DNA from: Yponomeuta sedellus
Taxonomy: Eukaryota > Arthropoda > Insecta > Lepidoptera > Yponomeutidae
Direction: 5' to 3'
NCBI GenBank assembly: GCA_934045075.1
Contig: OW203740.1
Coordinates: 18,737,878-18,801,877, forward strand
DNA length: 64,000 nt
The position numbers and the translations under genes are program-made. Below, piece by piece: positions 30,801 through 42,655 of this stretch; the stretch's first letter is position 1, and each line of letters starts with the position of its first letter. The notes beneath the pieces were generated by a model. That model saw only the letters and a list, made by a program, of their open reading frames with translations. It had not been told where the DNA came from and ran no database searches.

Positions 30801-31002
30801 ATGTAATTTTCCACGCATACACCTGTGTGCAAATACGAAATATCTAGGTACTGAACTTTGTCATATAATTATGTAGCTCAGTATCGCTGTCACGTATCAG
30901 ACCACTGAAGTGTGGTATTCGCTTTGTGTGATACATATCTATAGGATAGAGCTAAAGAAATATTCCGCTTTTGCACACAGATGTACATGTGAAACGTTAC
31001 AT
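30801..31002. mobile_element. MITE-E, complete
   Basis: Imperfect ~32-bp terminal inverted repeats: ATGTAATTTTCCACGCATAC at left, CACATGTACATCTGTGTGCA when the right end is reverse-complemented. About 200 bp, no coding. Confidence 0.65.
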
Positions 31003-31190
31003 ACTCAAGACGCTGGTTTCGCTGTGAGTCGCAGGGCTTCATCAAGGTGAGCTGAATTGGAGCTCACCTCTATGGAACTAAAGTTGTGATAAAAGTGATA
31101 AGGCCGCCGTCTGTACTCTTAGGTTAAGAAATATCTGTGTAATTTCCATTTTTATGTACAATAAAGTGTTCTCTATCTATCTATCTTTTA
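31003..31190 (+). repeat. LINE 3' tail
   Basis: GGTTAAGAAATATCTGTGTAA and ATGTACAATAAAGTGTTC lead into (CTAT)n. The same end occurs at 42298 and 47190, and reversed at 3950. Confidence 0.6.
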
Positions 31191-31380
31191 TTTTTTTAAT
31201 GCACTAACCCGTACTTAATACAGAGAATAGTGTAAAGAGGTTCGAAATTTCACTGATGCCGGCGAGTCGCCCATTGGCTCAGTTGGAAAGAGCACTGGCA
31301 CGGTTAGCCAGAGGTCGCGGGTGCAATCCCGGCATGGGTGGATTTTTTAGCCTCTAAATAGGTTTTTAAGATTTTTCATG
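31191..31380 (+). mobile_element. SINE-A with internal deletion
   Basis: A reversed tail start (AATGCACTAACCCGTAC) is fused directly to body sequence TTAATACAGAGAATAG, then module and tail start. Another deletion derivative of an inverted pair. Confidence 0.7.
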
Positions 31381-31497
31381 TTCACTTTTAGATAAAAACA
31401 TTATAAAATAAGTTATGATTTTTATTATATTGGTGGCGCTACTTAGCACCCGGAACCACCTTAATAGCTTTGAATGCCGAAACCTTAGTTAATTTTT

Positions 31498-31711
31498 TTA
31501 AAACCTATTTAGTGGCTAAAAATTCCACCCATGCCGGGACTCGAACCCGCGACCTCTGGCCATCCGTGCCGTGGGCTGTCTCTGGCACGGATAGCTAGAA
31601 GTCGCGGGTTCGAGTCTCGGCATGGGTGGAATTTTTAGCCCCTAAATAGGTTTTTAAAATTCTCCTTAGCACGGGTTAGTGCATTAAAAATAAAAATAGT
31701 ATAATTTTTTA
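31498..31711. mobile_element. SINE-A inverted pair
   Basis: Near-perfect arms at 31498-31570 and 31584-31660, about 73 bp each, with a 13-bp centre. The arms contain half the tRNA-like module (box B) plus tail; the right arm continues into the complete tail. No TSD found by eye. Confidence 0.75.
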
Positions 31712-31850
31712 ACTAAAACTTTCGTAAGCATTACACATTATTAAGCTTAACACCATTACCACCAGATTAAGCTCTGCGAATCAGAGCGAAACCTGGTCGG
31801 ACTCTTCCGAAAAAGCCTAGTAGGTTTATCCTGTTACAACACAATAAGAC
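31712..31850 (-). mobile_element. FBR fragment
   Basis: AACTAAAACTTTCGTAAGCA (3' extension, reversed) then AGATTAAGCTCTGCGAATC and CCTGGTCGGACTCTTCCG. Abuts the SINE-A pair. Confidence 0.65.
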
Positions 31851-32373
31851 TTTAGAAAGAAGAAAGAAAGAAAATGTATTTATTTGACGACACAATACTC
31901 AAAACAAAACAAAAAAACACACAAACCAATTACAAAAAAAAATTACACAGAAAGCAAAAAAAAAAAAGACACAGTTAAAAAATAAATCAACTTTACAACA
32001 CGAAAACAACTTAATTTAAAGATAAGATAAAGATAAAGAACTTTATTTGTAAAACATGAGTGTGTAAAGATGTAGTGGTTAAGTTTCGTACAGCATGTTT
32101 TGCCTTATGAGGCGTACAAATATTTGATATAAAGAAATTAAAATTAAAATGTCAACCAAAGATAACTACTTAATAAGATTAATTGTCAAGCAAAGGTTAA
32201 TATAAATAAGTCATTAAAATTAAAATTAAAACAATACTATGCAATAAAGAAATAATAATAATTACAAATGTCAAAAAAAAAAACTATACATTAAACACGT
32301 CAAAAAGTCTGAGAGGGTCACCGGAAATTACAAATTGTCCATATTATTAATATAAATAGCTATGTAGTAATTA
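31851..32373 (-). other. 3' UTR and tail of the - LINE
   Basis: A-rich DNA. GATAAGATAAAGATAAAG near 32020 next to CTTTATTTG reads on the - strand as AATAAAG plus (TTTATC)n, a plausible LINE end. Upstream A-rich tracts are unassigned. Confidence 0.5.
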
Positions 32374-35285
32374 TTATTTTTCTGTCAGATATTCAAGCAC
32401 TGTGTAATAGCATTTTTCACTTAATAACTTTTTTAGCTTTAGTTTGAACAGGCCTATTTCCAACTCTCGCAGGGCACTCGGCAGCTTATTATATATTGCA
32501 GATCCCATGCAAAATATACTTTTGGACATTAGTGCGGTATTTGCTCTACGTAAACATACTTTAGTTTCGTCCCTTTGCATTCTTTGACTGACTTGTGAAA
32601 CTGGTTTAAAAATGTGCGGATTTGATTTCACAAACAGCGCTACTTCAAATATATATAAAGATGGCAGAGTTAAAATATGGTGTTCCTTGAAATATGGTTT
32701 ACAGCTGTCGGTTTGTTTAAGTCGGAACATAGCGCGGATACTTCTTTTTTGGGCCTTGAATGCCGTTTCTCGGTCTGTGGAGTTGCCCCAGAATATAAGC
32801 CCATATCTCAACACGGATGCCACAAGTCCATGGTATGCAGTGATGACAGCGTCCGTGTTTGTGATTGGAGCTAGTCTATATAGTAAGTAGGCAGAAGAGC
32901 TAATTTTTTTGCACATTTCCGCAATATGTGTTTTCCAGTTCAATTGCTTGTCTACAATAAGGCCTAGAAATTTGGTTGATTCTACTTCCTTGATTTTTTT
33001 ATTATCATAATTTATATCTAGTTCTGCAGAAGGTAGGCGCTGGCTAAACTGCATGAAGTTGGTTTTGGACAGATTTACTTTAAGGTTGTTGTTATTGAGC
33101 CAATCTATTATAGAATCTAGGGCTTCGTTAATATCATGTTCATACATAGTTTCATTTTTACACTGTATTGTCACCGTGCTGTCATCAGCAAAAAGAGACA
33201 TAGGATGTCGAGGATATCTAGGCAGGTCATTTATGTATAAAATGAAGAGTAGCGGGCCTAGCACGCTACTTGTGGCACACCATATAAAGTTTCTCGTTCT
33301 TTTGATAAGAAATTTACCTCTCGTTTGGTATTAGGATCTATTCTCAGTATCTCCGTGCATTGAGTCCTATGTTTTAAGTAGGACTCTAATAATTTTAGCA
33401 CATTTCCCCGGATACCATAAGTTTCGAGCTTGGTTAAGAGGATATTGTGCTCTACATAGTCAAAAGCTTGAGTCATATCCATGTAAATGGTGGCGACGGG
33501 TGTTTTTGTGTCTACACAGGTCATAACAACGTCAAGAAAATCGTATATTGCCATATTGATTGTTTTAGTTTGTCTAAACCCCTTTTGCTCTTTAGCCAAT
33601 ATATTATGTTTCTCTACATAATCATTTACTTGTTTGTAAATATATTTTTCAAATATTTTCGCAAATATAGGAATCAGAGCAATTGGCCTATAGAAATCCA
33701 TAATTTCGCGGTTATCTTTTTTGAAGATTGGCTTAATTATGGCTTTTTTTAACTTTTCTGGGTATATTCCTTCAGCAATGCTAAGATTAATTATGTGACT
33801 GATGTGACCGCAGATTTCTAAGGCCACATATTTAATAACTTTTGTAGTAACTCCGTCGTAGCCGACGCTATTTGTGTTTTTAAGTACTGCAATTATTCTC
33901 CATATATCGTATGGTACACTAGGCGCCATGAACATCGAATTATTGCTTTTGGTAACGCGGGTCTCTATATTAGTTGGCGTAACTGATTTAATTGGTTTAA
34001 TTTTTTCTATGAAAAAGTCGTTAAATGCAGCCGAGATTCGCTTAGGATCTGTAATAATATTTCCGTCATCGTTGATTGTACAAATTGAGGGGTTGGGGAG
34101 ATTTTGTTTTGATTCGTTAATTATTTGCCAAGTCGTTTTAGATTTGTTGTCGGAGGTATTTATTTATTTTATAATTGTTTTGAGCTCGTTTCGTAAGTCG
34201 GATAATTTTTTTAAAAGTTGTTGCGTATTTTTTTAAATTAGATTTATTTATGTCATTAGGTTTACATCTATAAGTCCAAAGTAACTCCCTTTTCTTTCTA
34301 CAGCATGCTTTAATGCCACGTGATACCCACTTGGGTCTCTTGACAGTTTTAATTTTTATGAATTTGTATGGGAAGCAGAGGTCATAAAAAAGTTTAAAGT
34401 TGTCTATGAAAATTTCGTATGCTAAATTTGGATCATCAGTGGTGTAGATTTCATAAAATGTTAGGCTCTTTAGACATTCTCTGAATATGTCCATGTTTTG
34501 TCTACTATAGTCTCTTCGTTTCACTTGCCAATAAGAAATAAGACATATCTTTTTAATCGGGCAATCTAATAGTTGGGCCGTATGGTCTGATAGTGACAAC
34601 TCGATGACCTCTGATTTGCATTTATTTCCCAGGTTGTGCGCAAAGTTATCGATGCATGTTTTGCTGGCTAGTCGGGTTGGCTGTCTAATTTCTAATTTGA
34701 GATTGTAATTAAGTAATAGGCATTCAAAGTCTAATGAAATTTGATTATTTTTTAATATATCGATGTTGAAATCACCCGTCATAATAAGTTGTTTTTTACG
34801 TTGTCCTGTTACCTCGAGAAGCAATTTTTCAAGGCGCTCAAAGAAGAAGTTAAGATTACTCGGCTTAGGTACTCTATAAACACATATGATAATTGTATCA
34901 TAGCGTGTCATCTCAATGGCGCAACATTCAATAACGCCGCTTATCGAAAGCTTAGCGACTTCCGGCATTTCTTTGAACTCGTGACCATTTTTAACCAATA
35001 TGCATGTGCCTCCCCTCTTGGAATCTTTTCTACTAAAGTATGTGACTAACTTATAGTTGGGAATAGTGAAGGAGTGTTCATGTCCAGACATAATGAAGTG
35101 CTCAGTTAGGCATACAACATCTATGTTCCTGTCGGTGTCAACGAGATCTTCTATGCATACTGTGAGAGCATCTGTTTTATTAATTAGACCTGCAATATTT
35201 TGATGGATAATTGAGAGCCATTTATTACCAAAAAAGCTGTTTAGTATTGAGAGTTTCGTGTGGCAAGCTATGTTTTTGGTTTATA
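32374..35285 (-). pseudogene. decayed LINE ORF2
   Basis: Three frames in order. 35285-34138: endonuclease, including HQNIAGL, TEHF, YRVP, TGDFNIDIL, LSDHTA; no ATG before residue M at 35091. About 34190-33258: RT with FFIEKIKP, GYDGVTTKVIK, GFRQTKTINMAI, MDMTQAFDYV. 33264-32374: SVLGPLLFILYINDL, SLFADDSTV, and the C-terminus. The break at about 33264 is one missing G in GVPQG; the one near 34165 is a small indel. A CR1/Jockey-group element, different from the + LINE, and inactive. Confidence 0.85.
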
Positions 35286-35321
35286 TTTCCGTCATTAAAT
35301 TGTTTTATGTCATGTATTAAT

Positions 35322-36329
35322 TCATTCAAGCAAGTCTTTGAATACTGTCCTCATTCCGTTATTATTTATAAATCCTGTTCGTGGAGAGAACATACTATAG
35401 TCGTATGTCAAGTTCAGGTTGGAGTCAAGGAAATAGGCATGTTCGTGTGTGATTATATCTAAATAAAGCAAATTGTTGAAATTTTCTGCTCTTGAGTTAT
35501 ACATTGAAGAATATTTTGTACACTTTAGCGTAGGCACACAAATGATTATATTTGTGTGAGTCAATTCTTGTATTGTATTTCTGATGTAGATGATAAGGTC
35601 AAAGTAATTTTTTGTTGTTTGAAAATCTTCTTACCCTATAATTATGACGCAGTAATCTTCCATCGTGAAATCCTTCAATTTAAATTTCAGGCCGCTTAAT
35701 TGTGTTGTTATTCCGCAGTGGGGAGTTAGGTAATGGCATTTTTCAAATTTCGGGTCCAAGATTGATTCTGCAATTGCTGAGATGTTGTTAGTGTTGTCGC
35801 TGCTCAGTATATAGAGTTTGTTTTTTGGTATTGCTTCTTTATGTATTGGTTGAGATATGTGTGAGTTTATTTTTCCTTCATTTGCATGATTGTCCAGAGG
35901 CGGTTTTGTAGCAGTTTTAGTCTGAGTAGTCTTTGTAAGAGTTTGCGTATTTGTATCCGTTTGAGTTTCCTTTGCAGACATTTGCGGGATTTTATTAGGA
36001 GTTTTAGTTTTTGCTTTTGTTTTTGTGATGGGGCTTTTTGCAACTTGTCTGTAGAGATTATTTTTCTTCATGAGTTCTTCGTTTAAGGTTTTCAATTTAT
36101 TATTTTCTAAAGTGAGCGATTCTATTTCTCCATGAGCGCTGTGTAACTCTAGTGCAATTTTTTCAAGCTTCTCTCGTAGTTTAATCACCTCATTACTTTC
36201 ATCATCCGACATCTCCGGTAAGCTACTACTTGTGCCATCTAGTGGTTGGGTAGTACATAGACTTTCTACTGTATTTTCCGAATGAGTGCGTGGCCGATGT
36301 CGCCGGGTGATGTTGTCAAAGAAGTTCAT
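35322..36329 (-). pseudogene. LINE ORF1 with coiled coil and SGNH-like C-terminus, one stop
   Basis: 336 codons from ATG at 36329, with a single in-frame TAA at 35633-35631. Residues ~45-100: EVIKLREKLEKIALELHSAH, a coiled coil. ~105-150: Lys/Thr/Gln-rich linker. The C-terminal third has LYILSSDNT, DYCVIIIG then ED, and SPRTGFINNNG, a layout like the SGNH esterase domain of CR1-type ORF1s. The usual GDS serine and final Asp-x-x-His are not evident, so it may be non-catalytic. It precedes ORF2 by ~36 bp. Confidence 0.65.
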
Positions 36330-37019
36330 TTTTATACACACTAACTAATCTTATTTATGTAGAACAAAAAGTGAAGCCGTATGTTGTTAGTATAGATCTT
36401 GCAACTCACTGCTCGACATAGTATAATCCAGACTCCTTAACGGTTACGCCAGCAGCCAGCTTAGAGATACAGCGAAATTTTTGGTATGCATTCAAGTTCG
36501 GCAGAAGGATGTTTGACCGTTGTTGTACTTTGGACTCAATGGTCTACAACACAAAATGTAAACAATTTGCACTTCACGTTTTGTTTTGTCACTTAAGTGG
36601 AGCACTTATACTTTTATGTATGACATCAGTGGATTGTCGGTACTCTAAAACGTACGTTTATGTTTTTAAACACTGGCACTGCTTTATTGTTAAGTAGCTA
36701 GTATTGAGTTAAATTTATTTTTGCAAGGCTCGATTAATTACTTCACTAACACTTGTGCTGATAAATTGTTGCTTAAATAATGCGGCTAATTAACTTTCAA
36801 TTGTTAACGTAACATATGTTTATTTAAAATTTAGTTTCAAAGTATAGCACTTAGATAGTTAGACTTGTATTGGCGACGGTGGCGCCCTCTCTTTAATACA
36901 TAGGTTTTAAGTATTTAATACATAGGTTTTAAGTATTGAGCCCCCAAAATGGGCCCGACTCAGCATAATGTAGCAACAAACTTGTCAGTTGCAACGCTGA
37001 TTTTCAGTCGGGTCCAAGC
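36330..37019. other. LINE 5' flank and unassigned DNA
   Basis: The first ~150 bp are probably the - LINE 5' UTR. TTAATACATAGGTTTTAAGT is repeated twice at 36894-36937. Otherwise nothing. Confidence 0.4.
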
Positions 37020-37205
37020 TTTACACATTCAGTCTGGCGTCAGTCGAGTCCGTGACCTTAATCAAGCTCGGATTGATGCCAGCCTGACGAAGCGTCAAAA
37101 TAATCGAATATCCGTCGGGCTGGTCCATCCGTCCACTGAATAGACAAGATAGATAGTCAGTCTTACCATTGATGAAATTTACTGACGCCAGACTGAACGT
37201 GTAAA
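37020..37205. mobile_element. 186-bp TIR element
   Basis: TTCAGTCTGGCGTCAGT near the left end and its inverse ACTGACGCCAGACTGAA near the right end, extended by TTTACAC / GTGTAAA with one mismatch. A MITE of unknown superfamily. Confidence 0.7.
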
Positions 37206-37900
37206 CTCCGTATTATAAGTTAATTTTCGTACAAAGTAATATTAGTGCTGACACAAACATTAACTTTTCAATCAATCAAACAAACAAACAAACAAACAAA
37301 CAAACAGCCCATAATCAGCTGGACAGAGCCCTTAACGCACGCCACTACCTTCGTAGCCACTTCGTCACCCTCTGACACGATACATTTCTCTAGGACAGAC
37401 ATTAACTTTTTTTAATATTTTGTTCTATTCTACGATTTGTATATGTCTGTGTGGCGATAAATAAATGTATTTCTTCTTCTTCTTCTTCACATTATGGTCT
37501 TGACCAAGAGAAGGTACGGTATAAGGGTTTATTTATGAAAGTAGCCGCCAGCCGTCTATGCGGCAGCGGCATGAACGCAGCTAGTTCCGCTCCGGTGCAT
37601 GGCGAGACTACATTGACAAATAGTACAGCACAGTCTAGGCGGTAGGTGGCTACCCAACGCCGAGTAGCTGGGCATAGAAGGTCGACTAGACGTGCGGAAA
37701 TTTCTATGAGAGATGAAATAGCGCTTAAATACTTTTGAGGTTAGGACTACAATCAATTTATTGTTGAGTTTAGAGTTAAGGAGATTTTACAAGAAAAAAA
37801 CGTAACAATAGATTAAATAAATTGACACCCTAGGGTGTATTATCTCTATGGTGCGGTAGAGTAACGTGTTTTTTAAATAAAACCGTACAGTTATGTCACG
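37206..37900. other. unassigned, with (CAAA)n and (TTC)n
   Basis: (CAAA)n at about 37275-37305 and (TTC)n at about 37471-37489. Two overlapping short frames on opposite strands near 37.5-37.75 kb have no motif. Confidence 0.4.
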
Positions 37901-38058
37901 AAGCGCTCGTGGTCCAGTCGAATCGAGTGATTGGAATCAATCACTTGAGTCAAGCAAGGACAGGCAGGCGTGGTCAAGCGCAGGATGGGTCACCATGCGG
38001 TGGCTACCGCTAGTGGCATTTTTTCGTTAAATGCTTTTATTTTCATGATATCGAACGA
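37901..38058 (+). mobile_element. SINE-5S, head only
   Basis: GAAGCGCTCGTGGTCCAGTC through GGATGGGTCACC to GGCATTTTTTCG. It stops at the T6 run, the expected 5S terminator, and is followed by a reversed SINE-5S tail. Confidence 0.7.
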
Positions 38059-38785
38059 TACTAACCCTTGTATGTCCCTACTGCTGTAGCACGGGTGTCT
38101 TCCTGCATGGCTTACGCTATACTCCACTACGGGGGTCAAGTCCGGGTTGGTGGAGGATTGTAAAACAATGGCGGACCAGAATAAGGCTAGGCGCATGCTG
38201 ACGCAGGCGACGCAGCACAGCGTAGCGTAGATTTCGTAAAGCATGGAACGTCATTGAGCTACGTACACTGCGGCGCAGGCACGCGCGACGTAGATATGTG
38301 TCTGCCCTGCTCATTGTAGTGCCGGCACAGATTTCTGAGCGTCGCGTGCACGTCGAGGCGTGTTTACTAACAATTTTTTGCAATGACAGAACATTTGATG
38401 ACCTTGTTTGTATGATAAAAATCATCCAGACTATTCAAATAGAAATGGAAAGAGTTATTATGGGTGAGAATTGCCAAGGAATGGAGAAAATAGTTGCGTC
38501 GAACCATGCGGTGGGGGCCTATGTCTGCTTCAACTGTCCTGCTCTATACTGATCTGTGCTGTTTCAGCATGTGCCTAGCCTTACTTTAAGAATTTATCAA
38601 GCCACCCATAAGGCCTCTGACATGGCTTAACGACTGCCATATATCGACGGCAGCCGGCACCAACTGCTTAACTTGCCTAGCGAAGCACGAAACCGCTCGG
38701 AAAAAATGCCACTGGTGTTAACCATAGACGGTCACCCATCCATGCATTGAAAGCGCCCTATGTAGCTTAACCTTCTTGATATCTA
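38059..38785 (-). mobile_element. SINE-5S split by a 400-bp TIR element
   Basis: 38059-38180 is the reverse tail; 38583-38785 continues the body and a poor 5S-like head (GGTCACCCATCC). Removing 38183-38582 rejoins the family order. Confidence 0.7.
38183..38582. mobile_element. 400-bp TIR element inside SINE-5S
   Basis: AAGGCTAGGCGCATGCTGA at 38183-38201 and its inverse with one mismatch at 38564-38582. The interior is rich in GCGTAG/CGACG and has no convincing frame. Confidence 0.68.
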
Positions 38786-38796
38786 TGTAAATGTGA

Positions 38797-38850
38797 CGTT
38801 ACGTTACGTTACGTTACGGTACGTTACGTTACGTTACGGTACGTTACGTT
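38797..38850 (+). repeat. (GTTAC)n microsatellite
   Basis: About ten GTTAC/GGTAC units, followed by degenerate ATAGC and CGTCA repeats. Confidence 0.9.
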
Positions 38851-39163
38851 ACATAGCATAGCATGGCATCGTCACGTCACGTCATCACGTTATGTTATGG
38901 CATGCTTAAGATCACTCAGGCAGCCGGGCTATGAGCGATTCATCCCATTCATGCAAAGGCGAAGGATGGTCTTTCGAGGGGAACTTCTGCCCGTGCCCTG
39001 TTCTGCGCTAACAGCGTAGCAATAAATTACTCACGCTATTCATGACTTTTTACTCTTTCGCGCCCGACTCTACACTGCTGAGGTAAAGAAATATTTGCCG
39101 AGTCACTCTTTCCGCTTTCTTTTTTAATAACTTACGCTTCGACTTAGCTTCGCCTTTTCCGCT
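38851..39163. other. unassigned
   Basis: No repeat or coding signal recognised. Confidence 0.4.
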
Positions 39164-40290
39164 GTAAAATATGCCGCTGTGCTAGATTAGCTTTTCGTTT
39201 CTGGCATAATTAGCCTCGATTGTTGCTCGAAACGGAGATGTTTAGGTGTTAGTAGCCCTTCTGTGTTATGTTTTAGGAACTATAGTCCGGATTCCAATGA
39301 AGTACTTATTCTATTAGTATCAAGCAAAAAAAGACCTCCCCTTAGGCGTGACACTTTAAAACTGAATATCTGTTTATTAACGTTACCGTACTACAAACGT
39401 AGTACGGTAACACCAGTACGCAAGATTTATTGTAGCTCAGTGAGAAAAGAGTACTATGGGAAAATAAATAATTTAATACACGGAATAAAAAAGGCACGGA
39501 CCCAGAGTCTGTGGAAACAGATGTATTAGAGAAAAAAAAAGAATGAATATTTTTATTTCAAATTGAAGCGTGGAACCGTGATGACATTCGAGTTGATGAT
39601 CTAGAAAACTAATGCATCAATGTCCATGTCTACCAAATATTAAGTTACTGAATAAAATTATTTGAACAGTGGTTATAATATCAATATTTTTTTGCTTTGA
39701 AGCTCTCAATTTCCACCTCTTCACCGAACGTAAAATATGCCGCTGTGCTAGATTAGCTTTTCGTTTCTGGCATAATTAGCCTCGATTGTTGCTCGAAACG
39801 GAGATGTTTAGGTGTTAGTAGCCCTTCTGTGTTATGTTTTAGGAACTATAGTCCGGATTCCAATGAAGTACTTATTCTATTAGTATCAAGCAAAAAAAGA
39901 CCTCCCCTTAGGCGTGACACTTTAAAACTGAATATCTGTTTATTAACGTTACCGTACTACAAACGTAGTACGGTAACACCAGTACGCAAGATTTATTGTA
40001 GCTCAGTGAGAAAAGAGTACTATGGGAAAATAAATAATTTAATACACGGAATAAAAAAGGCACGGACCCAGAGTCTGTGGAAATAGATGTATTAGAGAAA
40101 AAAAAGAATGAATATTTTTATTTCAAATAGAAGCGTGGAACCGTGATGACATTCGAGTTGATGATCTAGAAAACTAATGCATCAATGTCCATGTCTACCA
40201 GAGATTAAGTTACTGAATAAAATTCTTTAAACAGTGGTTATAAAATCAATAATTCTTTGCTTTGAAGCTCTCAATTTCCACCTCTTCACC
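39164..40290 (+). repeat. 566-bp tandem duplication
   Basis: Unit 1 is 39164-39729 and unit 2 is 39730-40290, differing at only a handful of positions. Each holds a 12-bp hairpin (GTTACCGTACTA ... TAGTACGGTAAC) and an open frame of 85-88 codons starting MLCFRNYSPDSNEVLILLVS. That frame matches nothing I know and is closed differently in the two units only by a point change, so coding is unproven. Confidence 0.85.
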
Positions 40291-40336
40291 AGAACGTCAC
40301 TACCCTGGGACTATTTTTACGCTTTATTTTTTTACC

Positions 40337-40620
40337 CCTATGCATAATCCTTCAATTGGCCTCACTAGGGCTTATTTACTACTCTCCATTGAAGAGTTTC
40401 GTTCTCTATCTTAGAAAGTTTACATCAGATCTTCAACAAATTAAAATGGGACCTATACGGCGTTATATTTATTTTATGATCCCTATACCTAATCCTTCAA
40501 TTAACCTCACTAGGGCTTATTTACTACTCTCCATTGAAGAGTTTCGTTCTCTATCTTAGAAAGTTTACATCAGATCTTCAACAAATTAAAATGGGACCTA
40601 TACGGCGTTATATTCGAACA
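40337..40620 (+). repeat. 145-bp tandem duplication
   Basis: CCTCACTAGGGCTTATTTAC starts at 40360 and again at 40505; the units are almost identical to CGGCGTTATATT. Confidence 0.9.
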
Positions 40621-41120
40621 AAAACAAATCATGTCCATATCACTGCTAAGTATTAAATACTACCTATAAGCTAAGTTCTATATTTTTTTTCTACTAACAA
40701 AACATTGGATCATGTTGTATGTAAAATAATAATTACAAAATAATTATAATAATAATTATTTTGTTGAGATGGTCGTCAAAAAAATCTTTTACACTGTAAT
40801 ACATATAATACGTCCAGGGCATGCAGAATCCTCTATCATAGAACTACAATACATGGTTTACAATGACAATTCAATGTAAATTGCAAAGTCGATTAACTCA
40901 CAGATTAGCTATAGACCCTGCTGCGCAATGCAGTTCGCATTGTCAATATAAACTTCGAATTATAGTTTCATGAACCGCGGCCTAAATAGTTATATCATAT
41001 CAAGTGTTGTTATATTATACTAAACGCGTCTAGTTTGATTAATTATTAGGTGAAACGTAATTACCTTAATTCCCGAACTTATAACTTTGTATGGGCATCG
41101 CGAGATATTAAGAAATACCT
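40621..41120. other. unassigned AT-rich stretch
   Basis: AATAATTATAATAATAATTATT forms a small AT palindrome near 40740. Nothing else. Confidence 0.4.
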
Positions 41121-41250
41121 ACTATGTCAAATGTCCGTGCAACGACTTATGAACGTTGATGAAGCGAAGGTGATCTGTCAGGATCGTGGCAAGTGGCAGT
41201 CCCTGGTCTCAGCCTACCTCTCTGGAATACAGCCGTGAGATAATGTCATG
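41121..41250 (+). pseudogene. LINE ORF2 C-terminal scrap
   Basis: VQRLMNVDEAKVICQDRGKW then QSLVSAYLSGIQ and a stop, the last residues of the family seen at 12960-13530. Confidence 0.65.
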
Positions 41251-41460
41251 TTATGTTTTTTATGTTAAATGTTCATATACACACGGGATATATGAACACT
41301 GATACACAAGGGTGAGAACCCTTGTGTATAAGATATCTCTGTTTTCCAAGCTCTCTTTGAGAGACGGCCTGTTCACTATTGTAGGACGCATATATACTAT
41401 ACCTATATAGGCCTGTGATTGGCTGATAGAAAATGTCCATACCTTTTTTTATCTAGTCTG
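41251..41460. repeat. spacer with 12-bp hairpin
   Basis: ATACACAAGGGT (41302-41313), GAGA loop, exact complement to 41329. Followed by a dispersed-repeat piece (TTGAGAGACGGCCTGT). Confidence 0.6.
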
Positions 41461-41655
41461 TAAAAGTTCCAGAGTGTTGCCGACCGGCCAATCAATCTTT
41501 TTTAAGTATTTTACTTTTGGATAGCGTTTTATATTATCATGTCTACTTTAAAAAAAAGGGACAATGTGATTGTAAGACTAGAAAAAAAAACAGATTAAAA
41601 AGATTCCTACAAGTTGTTCGCGTTTTCATCAATTTTACGTGGATTCGTTTCACGG
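41461..41655 (+). repeat. Rep5, uninterrupted copy
   Basis: GCCGACCGGCCAATCAATC, TATCATGTCTACTTT, GGGACAATGTGATTG and TTACGTGGATTCGTTTCACG occur here without insertions. The copy at 56956-58290 has three. This is the empty-site reference. Confidence 0.7.
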
Positions 41656-41890
41656 AGTATGGGCTTAATTACCTCGCGAGCCCACCGCGAATTGGCATTT
41701 TCAAGCGCTGAGGTATTTGAACTCCTCACAGGTTTCCATAAGACGTTTTTGATGCGAGTGGTATTGCTATTATAACTTCGCAAATGTACTTAACTTACAA
41801 AACAAAGACACTGGTACGTGCCCGCACTGGGAATCAAAGCTAGGTCTCCCGGTTGCGAGTCCTTTGTTCTACCCACTGTGCTACCGCCTT
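41656..41890 (-). repeat. Rep2 with tRNA-like end
   Basis: Rep2 core, then on the - strand a tRNA-like segment (box B-like GGGAATCAAAGC, CCCACTGTGCTACC). Confidence 0.5.
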
Positions 41891-42297
41891 TATACCATTA
41901 CGTGCATAAATCCATTTTCTCAAATTTCCGCTTTGAGTAATATTTTGACAACTTTCTTTCAGATAAATCGCAATTGATGTACTGGCCAAATACATGCGAG
42001 CAGCAGCGGCTCGTAAAATTGTCTAAATTTGTTTTAGCGGCCAAATAAATTACATGGTAAACTAATTTATTCTGGCCCGTAATAATTTCATATCTGTCGC
42101 GTAATTTAAAAATGGAACGATCTTTTACCTACTTGGAAACCAAGGAGGTTTATCAAAAGTCTTATTTAATTTTTTAGGCTGGCTGGAATAAGTTTCTGTT
42201 AAAATAAGTCCGCCTTTGTACGTAATTGTTATCACATTGTATGGTATCTGGTTGTCTGGAAGATATCAGTTTAAGTGATAAGTCCGCCGTCAGTACT
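41891..42297. other. unassigned
   Basis: Nothing recognised. Confidence 0.4.
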
Positions 42298-42362
42298 CTT
42301 AGGTTAAGAAATATCTGTGTGATTTTCATTTTTATGTACGATAAAGTGTGCTCTATCTATCT
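42298..42362 (+). repeat. LINE 3' tail
   Basis: Same end as 31122-31190 (GGTTAAGAAATATCTGTGTG, AATAAAGTG-like GATAAAGTG, (CTAT)n). Confidence 0.65.
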
Positions 42363-42404
42363 ACATATGTTATTTAAGTTTTATTGTGCAATAAATAATT
42401 TGCT

Positions 42405-42655
42405 GTGTGGTGTCGGCTTAGAGAATAGCACCAACCCAATCCTTCCCGCGGGCGTCGTAAAAAGCGACTAAGGGACACAAACCGAGGGCTGGGCAGCAGA
42501 GCCCCCTGCAGTATAATCCCATCGAACTGCGATCCCCAACCCGCATGCCCGGCGTGGGGATTATGGGCATTACGCCCTATGATAGCACAACGTGACGCTC
42601 TTTAGGGGAGGGCTATGTCCAGCAGTGGACTAGTGTAGCCTGACGACGTGCAATA
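42405..42655 (+). pseudogene. Rep7 copy 2 fused to an RTE end
   Basis: Reads GLENSTNPILPAGVVKSD, a stop, then GTQTEGWAAEPPAV. 42600-42655 is an RTE-like end (GGGGAGGGCTATGTCCAGCA). Confidence 0.5.

Noticed and set aside
39263..40086. two tandem paralogous genes
   Set aside because: The 85-88 codon frames are simply carried by the 566-bp duplication, with no motif and no evidence of selection.
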